Source: an uncultured Archangium sp.
GTDB taxonomy: Bacteria > Myxococcota > Myxococcia > Myxococcales > Myxococcaceae
DNA: 50,285 nucleotides
Assembly: GCA_903905455.1 (NCBI GenBank)
Contig: CAIVGN010000196.1
Coordinates: 1 to 50,285, forward strand
Direction: 5' to 3'
Within the stretch, counting starts at the first letter, position 1. Each line of letters opens with the position of its first letter. The translations under genes were made by a program, and so were the position numbers. The notes under the pieces were generated by a model that was not told the origin of the DNA, ran no database searches, and saw only the letters and a program-made list of their open reading frames with translations. This document shows positions 1 through 9,100 of this stretch, in pieces.

Positions 1-2178
1 CGTGTGGGTCTGGTCGAACACGAACGGCAACATCGCGGAGGTGTCCTCGGCCACGGTGAAGTCCGGCGTGAAGAGCGCGAACCGTCGCAGCCGCTCGCTG
101 CGCATCAGGGTGTACGAGAGCCAGCCGAAGAGGCGGCCCTGCTGCGGCAACCGCACCATCAACTCGAGGCCGTACGCCCGCCCCCAGCGATTCGCAGAGA
201 GGCGATCATCCAGCGTCGAGCCACCCGTTAGGAACTGGATGAGGCTGCGCTCGCGGGCCTGGAAGAGGTGGTTGTAGAAGACGTCGCCGGAGATCTCGAG
301 ACCGACGCCGGGCAACGTCCCCACTGCGCCCAGGCTGAACTGCCCGACCTTTTGCAGCCCATCGCGCAGCGCCGCGGTGTCCGAGATTGGCAAGGAGATG
401 AGCAACATGGGCGCCTGGTGGGCGAGGCCCGCGGTCCCTCGCAACGTGAGCGCTTCGATGGGCTTGAACCGCACGTCGAGCCGAGGATCCACGGAGGCGA
501 GCGTGAAGTCGGGAGGCAGATGCCAGGTGTCGACCCGCACGCCCGCCACCACCGTCCATTGTTTCGAGAAGAACGCGGCTTCGATGAACGAGCCGGTGAA
601 GACGCCCATCACCTTCGGCTGCTTGAGGAGGTCCGCGCTGCCGATGCCGGCGGTGTTCTCCACTTCAGAGACCTGCCGCTCGAAGTCGAAGCCCGCCTTG
701 AGCTGCAGGTGCTCGCCGAGCTCGAGCCGGTAGTTGATCCGCCCCGTCCACAGGAACCGATCGAGCTTGAAGGCGTAGTCCTGGGCGCCGGAGCCCAGCG
801 ACATGCCCATCGTCTCCCACCCGAGCCAGGAGCCCGCTTCGAGGACTCCGGGCCCGATGGGGTATTGCGCGCGCAGGTCGACGCGGTGAAAGCGCGAGGT
901 CCCGAGGATGCTGACGCCGTGCATTTCATCGGAGTGGTCGCGCATGCCGCCGTAGTCGCTGGAGCCGAACGCGAGCAGCCGGAGGCTCCCGCGCCCGACC
1001 TTCTGTTCGACCCGCGCCTGGTAGTCGTACGACTCGAAGATCGGCTTGACGCCCCTGAAGACGTCCGCGGCGGCGAGCGCGCCCAGCAGCCAGCCTGCGT
1101 AGTTGACGCTCCCGGCCAGCGTGATGTTGGTGCCGGTCGACGCGATGGGCACCTCGACGAAGGCGTTGGACTGCAGCAGGTCGGCCGCGATGCTCACGTG
1201 CACCCGGTCATCGCGCGCCCGGGCCACCTGCGCCGCGACCACCCCGCCAGAGATGCGCCCGTACCGCGTGGGCGCGTTGGCCGGGAAGAAGTCGAGGCTC
1301 TCGATGAACTCCGGGTGCACCACCGAGTTGCCGACCATCAGGTGGTAGAGCTGCGGCATGCGCACGCCGTCGAGGAAGAAGCCCGTCGCTGCCGGCAGCG
1401 AGCCGCGCACCATCGGGTAGCTCAGCCCCGTCGCGGGCGTCACCACCCCCGGGAGCAGCATCACCACGCGCAGCGGCTGTCCGCCGGTGCCGGCCACTTC
1501 TGCCAACTCCGCCCCGCTGAGCGTGACCCGCGAGAGCTCGCTGCGATCGGCCTGGGCGCGCACCACGGTCTCGTACGGCCGGGCGAAGGTGGGCTCGAGG
1601 CGGTAGTGCACCTCGACCTGCTGGCCTGCGTCGAGCGTCTCCGGGAAGACGCGCTTCACGTGGCCTGACGCGGTGACCGCCACCCGGAAAGTCCCGGCCG
1701 GCACCTCGAAGCTGAAGTGCCCCTGCGCGTCGGTCTCGGCGAGCGTGACGCCTCCGTCTTCCAGCGCGAGCTGGGCCAACGCCACCACGTCGCGCGAGCC
1801 CTTCGTGGTCACCGTGCCGCGCAGCCGCCCCGTCGGCGTCGCCACGCCCGCGTCCGAGGGAGGCGCGAAGTGGTAGCGATACGCGAGCACCGCGCCCACC
1901 ACGCCGCCGTCGTGCCGCATGGGCTCGAAGACGAGGCCGCGCGCAGCGGTCAAGGCCGCGGCGGTGAACGCCTCACCGGGTGACGACGCGACCTGCACGT
2001 CGGTGACGGCGCCGTGCTCGTCGAGGGTGAGGAGCAACTCCACGTCGCCGAAGGCGAGGCCCGCGTCCTGGGGCCACGCCGCCAATGATGGCACCACCAG
2101 CACCGGACGCAGTTCTTCCTGCGCGACCGCGAATGTCCCCAACACCATCAGCCCCACCACCCACGCCCGAACTCGCAC
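1..2178 (-). CDS. TonB-dependent receptor with N-terminal TonB_C domain (3' end outside window)
   Basis: Outer-membrane receptor/transporter; the reading frame is open from GTG at 2178 to the window edge (726 residues, no stop). A signal peptide ends near residue 19 (AVAQ). Residues about 30-104 resemble the C-terminal domain of TonB energy transducers (AVTDVQVASS, then GLVFEPMRHDG). Residues about 117-175 look like a carboxypeptidase-regulatory-like Ig domain, followed by a plug (PMVRGSLPAATGFFLDGVRMP, FPANAPTRYGRISGGVV) and beta-barrel strands. The start is supported by a GGGGGAAG ribosome-binding site 5 bp upstream. The TonB_C-CarboxypepD_reg-plug-barrel order is seen in Myxococcota; the substrate cannot be told from the sequence. 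No partner ExbB/ExbD gene is in the window. Confidence 0.9.
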   Translation of the reverse strand, partial: MRVRAWVVGLMVLGTFAVAQEELRPVLVVPSLAAWPQDAGLAFGDVELLLTLDEHGAVTDVQVASSPGEAFTAAALTAARGLVFEPMRHDGGVVGAVLAYRYHFAPPSDAGVATPTGRLRGTVTTKGSRDVVALAQLALEDGGVTLAETDAQGHFSFEVPAGTFRVAVTASGHVKRVFPETLDAGQQVEVHYRLEPTFARPYETVVRAQADRSELSRVTLSGAELAEVAGTGGQPLRVVMLLPGVVTPATGLSYPMVRGSLPAATGFFLDGVRMPQLYHLMVGNSVVHPEFIESLDFFPANAPTRYGRISGGVVAAQVARARDDRVHVSIAADLLQSNAFVEVPIASTGTNITLAGSVNYAGWLLGALAAADVFRGVKPIFESYDYQARVEQKVGRGSLRLLAFGSSDYGGMRDHSDEMHGVSILGTSRFHRVDLRAQYPIGPGVLEAGSWLGWETMGMSLGSGAQDYAFKLDRFLWTGRINYRLELGEHLQLKAGFDFERQVSEVENTAGIGSADLLKQPKVMGVFTGSFIEAAFFSKQWTVVAGVRVDTWHLPPDFTLASVDPRLDVRFKPIEALTLRGTAGLAHQAPMLLISLPISDTAALRDGLQKVGQFSLGAVGTLPGVGLEISGDVFYNHLFQARERSLIQFLTGGSTLDDRLSANRWGRAYGLELMVRLPQQGRLFGWLSYTLMRSERLRRFALFTPDFTVAEDTSAMLPFVFDQTHT

Positions 2179-2652
2179 CGGTACTTCCCCCTGGCCCGCT
2201 CAACGCCTCGCCACCGAACTGATTGCGCGGGCCTCGCTATCACGCGCAGGGGCAGTCGTGAGCGAGCGCTCAACTCAACGGCGCGGGCGCGACATCACCT
2301 CGAGGCGGGAGCATGAATGCAGGCGTTGATGGTGCGGCTGAGGGCGACGAGGGCGTCACGCCGAGGTCATCGCCATCGAGGGCAAGAGGTTCAGGGGCGC
2401 GAAGCCGAGCGCCCTCTGGCGGGATCGCGATCACCGGCGGTCGCCGCTCCACCCTTGAGCTTCCATCTTGTGAACTGTCAGTTGTGAGCACGTGGATGCC
2501 AACAACGCAGTGGGCGGGCTGCTGACTCATGCGGACCGTGATGCAGGGCTCGCTTGATGTCCTGACAGGGCTTAGCGGCCCACGTGAGCCGTCGCCGCGC
2601 TACCCGTCCTCGGTCAAGCCGGTCGCCGGAACAGCTGGGCTATAAGCGCGGC
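2179..2652. other. Intergenic region between divergent genes
   Basis: This 474-bp stretch separates the divergently read TonB-dependent receptor and the small NTR-like protein. The open frames in it (for instance a minus-strand frame of 86 residues at 2270-2530) show no recognisable domain, no ribosome-binding site and no gene-like composition. It presumably holds both promoters; I could not place a convincing -35/-10 pair. A TATAAG stretch lies at 2641-2646, close to the start of the plus-strand gene. Confidence 0.5.
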
Positions 2653-3138
2653 ATGCGTTGGGTGGCGATGGCGGTCTTCTGGAGTTCTAGCGCGCTTGCA
2701 TGTACCTGCGGATGGGCGGGCTTCGCGCATGCGCTCGCGAGCAGCTCCGTTGCCTTCGAAGGAGTGAGCGAAAACGATCCGTTTGAGTCGAACTACACGG
2801 ATTACATCTATCGAATTCGCGTAACGAGGGTGCACAAGGGAGAAGTCGCATCCGTGGTCTACGTGCGCACGCCGGCGAGCACGTGTGGGCTCTACCCTGC
2901 GATCGGTGACCCGTGGATCTTCCTTCCAAGAGAGAATGATTGGTTGGGCTACCGCACGGCCGGCTGCGATGGCTCGACTGCGCTCAGCGACCTGAGTCCT
3001 GCTGAGCGCGCCCTCCTGGGAGCCGGGTATGCACCACTCAGCAGCCCGCCGCTCCTCGTGGTTTCAGCCAGCCTCGTTGGCGTCGTGCTCGTGGCGATTT
3101 CGTGGGGGATCATCAAGCGACGGCGTGCGCGGAGATAG
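2653..3138 (+). CDS. Small exported TIMP/NTR-like protein
   Basis: 161 residues. A signal peptide ends at ALACTCG, leaving Cys17 and Cys19 near the mature N-terminus. The pattern of N-terminal CxC, an ASSSVAFEGVS strand, a RVTRVHKGE segment and a later STCG cysteine matches bacterial proteins related to the netrin/TIMP-type OB fold. The C-terminus has a hydrophobic helix (about residues 137-155) followed by KRRRARR, so the protein is probably anchored with its N-terminal domain outside. ATG 2653 is chosen because it begins the signal peptide; an upstream in-frame extension to 2584 has no export signal at its front. Partner and role are unknown. Confidence 0.7.
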   Translation: MRWVAMAVFWSSSALACTCGWAGFAHALASSSVAFEGVSENDPFESNYTDYIYRIRVTRVHKGEVASVVYVRTPASTCGLYPAIGDPWIFLPRENDWLGYRTAGCDGSTALSDLSPAERALLGAGYAPLSSPPLLVVSASLVGVVLVAISWGIIKRRRARR

Positions 3139-3139
3139 G

Positions 3140-3428
3140 CCGCGTCGTTTCCGCGCTCGGCGAGGGCACAGGAGGTGTCCTCGTAGGACTTCTCGAGGAT
3201 GGCGAGCAGCTTGTCGTCGTCGAGAAGTACGACCAGCGCCTCGGTAAGAGCGTGCGAGACCCGCTTCTCAGAAATCGTCTTCGAGTTGGAGCAGATGCTC
3301 GACCCGCGCGTGGAGTCCGTCGAGCAGCCGGTACGTGACCCCAGCTTCCGGCTCTTCCCCGCGACCTTCAGCAGCCGCTTCTGCGCGGACTGCATTCCAC
3401 TGTCGGCTTCCATCGCTCCATGGGTCAC
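3140..3428 (-). pseudogene. Decayed ribbon-helix-helix-like regulator (two compensating frameshifts)
   Basis: A strong GGAGGT site (3427-3432) precedes a start region near 3428-3413. One frame gives a lysine-rich N-terminus (KRLLKVAGKSRKLG). The frame one base earlier gives VTYRLLDGLHARVEHLLQLE and then a stop. The first frame resumes with SEKRVSHALTEALVVLLDDD. Joined together, these read as a beta strand, helix and helix of the ribbon-helix-helix (CopG/Arc) type. The shifts fall at a GGGG run near 3337-3340 and a TTT run near 3277-3279, so a one-base loss and a one-base gain restore frame. The downstream frame runs on into the antisense of the neighbouring gene, so the original 3' end is unclear. 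This is most likely a pseudogene; sequencing error is the alternative. Confidence 0.4.
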
Positions 3429-3615
3429 CTCCGTGAGGAGGCGACCTGATCACTCCGCTGCCGACCTCGTGGATCCGCCTCGTAAGCGATCGACTTTGCT
3501 CTGGCTCATTCCTGATCGGCGCTTTGGGCGGTGGCGGTCGCGCACCGGCTGGGCCGGCATTGTCGAGGACACCGCTTGCCCGAGGCCGCGGGGCCGTCCT
3601 GGGTGCGCGCCCAAC

Positions 3616-4824
3616 TCAACGCCCGATGGGGATGGTGAGCATCGGTCCGGCGCGCGTCGCCGAACCGGAGAGCTCGAGGCGGGAGAGCTCCATCAGCAAC
3701 GAGAAAGTCGCGCGCGTGTCGTGATCCGTCGGGTCGATGAAGAAGCAGTAGCCGGCGTAGTCGACCGCGACGCTCGCCTCTTCCCGGCCGCAGCCGCCAC
3801 GCGCGGACTTCACGGTGAAGAGCCCGTCCATCGTCGGGTGCCAATCGAAGGGCTGGCCGTCGGCGGTCCTGGTCTGCCGGGCGAGCGAGTGCGCGAAGTG
3901 TTCGGACGGCACCTCGACGCCGTGCGAGACGAAGAACAGCGCCTGCAGCAGCGAGCGCGTCTCGAGGTCGATGGACTCCGCGCCGTCCTTCGGTGGCGAG
4001 AACGGCTCGGCCGACTCGATCGTCACGTCGTAGTGATCCCGGCCGGGCTTGAGGTGAAAGACCTCGCGCACCAGCAGGAGCTCGGCCGAATCGAGGACCG
4101 CGGGGTTGAGGTGCAGCACGAAGCGGCGCGCGCTGCGCTCGAGTTGCCACGTACCGCCGGGGCGCGCGACGAAGGTGAGTCCTTGCTGTGTCGCGGTCAG
4201 CACGTCGCTCGACGAGACCTGGGCCACCGGAGGGCCGAGCGGCTCGGGGTGATCCTCGGGCCCGAACACGAGGTCGCCGCGCTGTTGCAACACCTGGAGC
4301 GCCTTCATGCCCTCGAGGAAGCGCGACTCCGGCGGCGCGAGGGCGGGGGTCGGGCCGCTCGCGGTCTGCGCGTTGGGCACCCAGTTGAGGTTCTCCAGGT
4401 ACAGGCGGAACACGGTCTGGATCGGCCACGTCGTCTTCGCGAGGTAGATGATCCCCTCGAGCGAGAGCGGCGTGAAGAGCCGGCGCGCGAACTCCGAGTC
4501 GTCGAGCGGCGTGAAGCTGATGGTCGGCCGGTCGGCCCCGCCCAGCGTCGCCTGCGGCAGCACCGAGTTGAGGCCGCGGTCGGCCCCGGCCGCGAAGAAG
4601 GGCATCGCGCCCAGGCCCGCGGAGAGCTCGTACTGCGCCGCGATGTTGCTGATGGCCAGCGAGCTCGGCGTGTCCGTGTAGCGGAGCCGCACGATGTTGA
4701 GCAGCATCTCCTGCTCGGACGTCGCCTTCACCGCTTCGTTGAAGCGCACCCGCGAGCGCTGCAGCACGCCAGGGCCGATGGTGGTGCAGCCGGTCAGCAG
4801 GAGGAGGAGCGGGAGCGCGCGCAC
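3616..4824 (-). CDS. Lipoprotein of unknown function (NIVRLRY family)
   Basis: 402 residues. The N-terminus is a lipoprotein signal with lipobox LLTGC (Cys13). Shortly after comes LLNIVRLRYTDTP, a block I associate with a family of uncharacterised proteobacterial lipoproteins. The rest has no recognised domain: a middle part rich in ordinary globular sequence, then WHPTMDGLFTVKSARGG near the C-terminus. It is transcribed in the same direction as the TonB receptor but separated from it by two small genes. Start ATG 4824 directly begins the signal peptide. Localisation is well supported; function is not known. Confidence 0.8.
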   Translation of the reverse strand: MRALPLLLLLTGCTTIGPGVLQRSRVRFNEAVKATSEQEMLLNIVRLRYTDTPSSLAISNIAAQYELSAGLGAMPFFAAGADRGLNSVLPQATLGGADRPTISFTPLDDSEFARRLFTPLSLEGIIYLAKTTWPIQTVFRLYLENLNWVPNAQTASGPTPALAPPESRFLEGMKALQVLQQRGDLVFGPEDHPEPLGPPVAQVSSSDVLTATQQGLTFVARPGGTWQLERSARRFVLHLNPAVLDSAELLLVREVFHLKPGRDHYDVTIESAEPFSPPKDGAESIDLETRSLLQALFFVSHGVEVPSEHFAHSLARQTRTADGQPFDWHPTMDGLFTVKSARGGCGREEASVAVDYAGYCFFIDPTDHDTRATFSLLMELSRLELSGSATRAGPMLTIPIGR

Positions 4825-4897
4825 GCCGCGAACTCTAGCCAGCGGCGGCCAACTGGTTTCGGCTTCTTCGCGGTCTTCTCCGGGCGCCCGCGCGCGG

Positions 4898-5830
4898 CTA
4901 CCGGATGGCGCGAGCGACCAGCGCGAGCCGCGCGGGGTTCACGGCGCCATCACCGACGACCGGGTCGTTGCTGGTGAACGAGATGACGGCGAAGCGGTCC
5001 TGCACGCCGAGGCCAGAGCCGTCATCGGTCGCGGTGAAACGCACCGTCAACGTGCGCTCGTCCGTACCGTCGGCCACCTGCAGCACGAGCGGGTTGCCGG
5101 CCGTGGGCAGCACCGCCGGCGAAGCCAGCGTGAACCCGTCGCTCGCGCCGGGGTTCGAGCTGCCCTGGAGGGTGATGGACGTGACCTTGAGCGAAGGGCA
5201 GCCCCGGTTGCGCAGCTTGAGCTGCAGGGTCTTCGACTGGCCGAAGAGCGTGTCGGGGAACTCGAGCGTGCAGTCGCTGAGGGGCGAGGCGTCGGTGCAG
5301 GTCGCGAAGCCAGAGAGGTTCGTGAGCTGCGGCGCGGTCTCCAGCACCGGGGTCGGCGGCAGCGCGAGGGTCGAGCCCAGCAGGGTCACCGTCGTCGCGA
5401 CGCCACCCGGGGCGCCGATGCTCAGCGTGGCGAGGCTCTGTCCCGCCACGCGCGGCGAGAACGCGACCTGCACCGGCGTCGAGCTCATGGCCCCGGTCGT
5501 CGTCGGTGCGGGCGTGGGCAGCGAGAACAGCCCGGCGTCGTTGCCCAGCAATCGCACCTCGAGGCTGCGCGAGGTGGAGGCCGGGTTGGAGATGGTCACC
5601 ACCTGCACGTCGGGGAAGACGTCGGCGATCGCCGCGCCACCGCTGGTCCGCGAGGGGCACGCCTCGAAGCTCAGCGCCGTCGGGGACACGGCGTAGTCGC
5701 CACCGGGTCCCGCATCGCTGAGGCCTCCATCGCCCGTCATGCCCGCATCACTCCCACCGCCGCCTCCACCACCGCCCGTGGGGCCGCTGCACACGCAGGG
5801 CTGCCACGCGGTGCCGTCCTCCGCGCACAC
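4898..5830 (-). CDS. ASH/SPD-2/Hydin-like beta-sandwich protein lacking its export signal
   Basis: From GTG 5830 the product has 310 residues. It has a Cys-rich start (WQPCVCSG), a Gly/Asp-Ala linker, then Ig-like beta-sandwich sequence of the ASH/choice-of-anchor-D kind (VVTISNPASTSRSLEVRLLG, then VQVAFSPRVAG; a second copy around LQLKLRNRGCPSLKV). Coding-like sequence continues upstream in frame (CDRGATQACLGFAGACSGAQ), but an in-frame TGA lies at 5906-5908 and no ATG, GTG, TTG or CTG occurs between it and 5830. Relatives normally start with a lipoprotein signal; none is seen here. Either the 5' end is lost or a frameshift lies upstream. It is divergent from the beta-helix gene. Confidence 0.6.
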   Translation of the reverse strand: MCAEDGTAWQPCVCSGPTGGGGGGGGSDAGMTGDGGLSDAGPGGDYAVSPTALSFEACPSRTSGGAAIADVFPDVQVVTISNPASTSRSLEVRLLGNDAGLFSLPTPAPTTTGAMSSTPVQVAFSPRVAGQSLATLSIGAPGGVATTVTLLGSTLALPPTPVLETAPQLTNLSGFATCTDASPLSDCTLEFPDTLFGQSKTLQLKLRNRGCPSLKVTSITLQGSSNPGASDGFTLASPAVLPTAGNPLVLQVADGTDERTLTVRFTATDDGSGLGVQDRFAVISFTSNDPVVGDGAVNPARLALVARAIR

Positions 5831-6115
5831 CTGCGCCCCGCTGCATGCGCCCGCGAAGCCGAGGCAGGCCTGGGTGGCCCCTCGGTCGCAGAATCTCGTG
5901 GCCGTTCACCAGCCCCGATGGTGATGGTGTCGATGGTCGACTCGACTTGCGCCGCAGCGCTGTGCGTTGAGGTTCGGCGTTGCCCTCGTGATGGCTGGCG
6001 CCCGCGTCCCCCAGTGCCTTGCACCGTCGCGAAATTTCTTCTTCAGGCTTCAGCGTTGGCGACGACCCGTGCCATGAAGGCCGTTCGCGTACTTCACGTA
6101 CCGGGGGAAGTTCAC

Positions 6116-9100
6116 ATGAAGGCAATGAGACTGGGTTTCCTGGCGCTGGTGTTGATCAGCTCGGCTGCGATGGCGCGTGATTGGTTCGTGCGCGACGGCG
6201 CGACCGGCGGCGACGGCTCGATGGGCAAGCCCTTCGCCGATCCGTGGCAGGCGCTCGACGCGTGCGAGGCCAACGACGCCATCCACGTCACCGGGGGCCG
6301 GTACTTCGGCCGCAATCGGGTCGGCACGTGGGCCATTCCCTTCGACGGCGTGCAGGTCCTCGGTGGCTACGACGCCGACTTCAAGGCCCGCGACCCGTGG
6401 AAGAACCTCACCCGCCTCGAATGGGACCCGGCCTCGAAGAACTGGCCCAAGGACGAGCGCCTCCGCTCCACCGCGCGCAACGTGGTCATCGATGGCCTGG
6501 TCATCGATATGCGCGACCAGAACAAGTACGAGACCGAGGCGCAGACCGGCCGCGACCCGGCAGGCACCGCGACCGACGCCATGTACTTCAACCGCGCGGT
6601 CACCATCCGCAACTGCGTGGTGCTCAATCCCGGCCAGAACGGCATGGCGCTGGTCCAGGGCTCCACCGTCGAGAACAACCTGATCATGAACGCCTACGGC
6701 TGGGGCCTGGTGATCAACCAGAGCTCCAACGAGACGGCCGCGGCGAGCGTGAAGAACAACACCATCGCCTTCTCCCAGGACCCCAAGCAGCCGGGCTCCG
6801 GGCGCTACCAGGGCGCGGCCATGGCCATCAAGGCGCCGGCGGTCATCGTGGGCAACATCCTCACCAACTCCGACAACAACGCCATCTACCTCGCCACCGA
6901 CGCCAGCAAGGTCACGCTCACCGGCAACGTGTTCTCCATGAGCCTCTTCTCGAACGTGAAGGTGCTGCGCGGGGCCGAGGAGATCTCCATGGACGACGCC
7001 GAGATGGACTCGCTCGACGAGGTCGGGTTCAAGGCCGTCGCCGACAACGTGGTGCTCAACCCGAAGTTCGACCTGGACCCGAAGTGGCTCGATCGCTTCT
7101 CGAAGCGCACCGCCTCCAAGCCCGGCAAGTTGAACATGGACGACTGGAACAAGGCCCGCCAGGTGCTGGGGCTCCCGCTCATGGGCACCGGCGGCGAGAA
7201 CGCCAGCGGCGTGTGCCCGGCGTACGATCTCGACAAGGCCCTCAAGCTGATGACCCCCAAGGCGCCCACCAAGGCCGGCGCGCGCGTGGTGAAGCTCGAG
7301 GTGAGGTGGACGGGCGGCGCCGAGGCGGGCCCCGCGCGCAGCTACGGCAAGAGCGACGTCGGCAGCTGGGTGAAGAACGCGGCCCCGGTCGACGGCCAGG
7401 CGCTGGAGATCACCGTGGCCATCGGCACCACCGGCGCGAACGTGAGCAGCATTCCCCCGGGCTACAAGCCCGACGACCACGCGGGCGTGGTGCTCTACAC
7501 GGCGGGCGGCGACCACGAGCGCCTCCTGGGCTTCTACAAGAAGGGCTCCGCGGCGCAGCGCTTCGTCGAGGAGAACGACGGGCAGTACACCGGCAGTGGC
7601 ACGCCTCCCAAGCTCTACACCGCGCGCGGCGTGGCCCACGGGCTCAAGGGCCTGCCGAAGACGGGCTTCTTCATCGAGAGCATCGAGGCCCAGGACGCAT
7701 CGGCGGGCGGCAGCGGAGGGGCGCGGCCCACGGGCCGTGACTGGTTCGTGCGCGCCGGCTCGAGCGGCGGCGACGGCAGCAAGGGCAAGCCCTTCAAGGA
7801 CCCCTGGCAGGCGCTGGAGAAGGTCGAGGCCGGTGACTCCGTGCACGTCACCGAGGGCGAGTACTTCGGCAAGCTGAAGACCGGGAAGTGGAAGATCGAA
7901 CAGCCCTTCGTCTCGCTCATCGGCGGCTACGACAAGGACTTCACCGAGCGCAACCCGTGGAAGCACCCCACGCGCCTCTTCACCCCCGCGGAGTTCAAGG
8001 GCACGCGCGACGGGTACACCATCGAGGGCGCCAACGATCACACCGGGGCCCTCGTCGACGGCTTCGTCTTCGACAAGAAGCTGAACAACCTCTACGAGCC
8101 CGACGGCGACCTGATGTACTCGGACAGCCCGGACAAGAAGGAACACGTCTGGTTTGCGAAGCCCGGCTGCATCATCCGCAACAACGTGTTCTTGAACGGT
8201 GACGAGGGCGCGCTCCGCGTGGCCGGCGGCCAGACCGTCGAGAACAACATCTTCATCAACCACGCCTACCGCACCGTGCGCGTCGAGCGCGGCTTCGGCG
8301 GCGTCACCGTCATCCGCTCGAACACCATGCTGTTCTCCTGGGACCCGATCCACTTCGGCCAGGGCCACGGCTCGAACGGCTCGTTGCTCGCGCTCGAGGG
8401 GCAGACCCAGAGCATCGTGGACAACAACCTCTTCGAGTTCGCGGACAACGACGCCATCCGCATGGCGGCCGAGGCGAAGGACGTCGAGCTCACCAACAAC
8501 ACCTTCTCCAAGAACCTGTGGTCGAACGTGCAGCGCGTGACCGACTGGGTCTCGGTGGACGACAAGGAATGGAGCAACCTCGCCGACCTCAAGTTCAAGA
8601 AGCTCTCGGGCAACGTGCTGGCGACGTCGGGCGTGCCGCTCGAGAAGAAGTGGTTCGACGTGTACGTCAGCCGCGTCGCGCCGGTGCCGGGCAAGGTGAA
8701 GATGGACGACTGGAACCAGCTGCGCGAGATCCTCGGGCAGCCGGTCATCGCCACCGGCAGCGTCGCGGGCACGGGCTTCGCCCCGGCCTACGACTGGCAA
8801 CAGGCGCTGCTGCTCTTCCCCAAGAACCCCAAGGTGACCTCCGGCGCGCGGGCGAAGAGCTTCCCGGTGAGCTTCTCCGGCGTGGCGCGCAGCGAGGCGC
8901 AGTTCGACTACGCCGACAGCTCGTGGGACGTGGCGAAGGACGCCGGCAAGTGGAGCGCGCTGGACGGCAAGCGCGTGGCCTTGAAGATCGTCATCCGCGA
9001 CCCCGACAACCAGTACCAGCTCGATGACGTGAAGAAGGAGGAGTACCAGGCCTTCACCGTCACCGGCCTCGAGGGCGCCGACTCGGGCGGGCTGCCCATG

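Noticed and set aside
2270-2530. 86-residue minus-strand open frame in the first intergenic region
   Set aside because: No ribosome-binding site, no family resemblance and unfavourable codon pattern.
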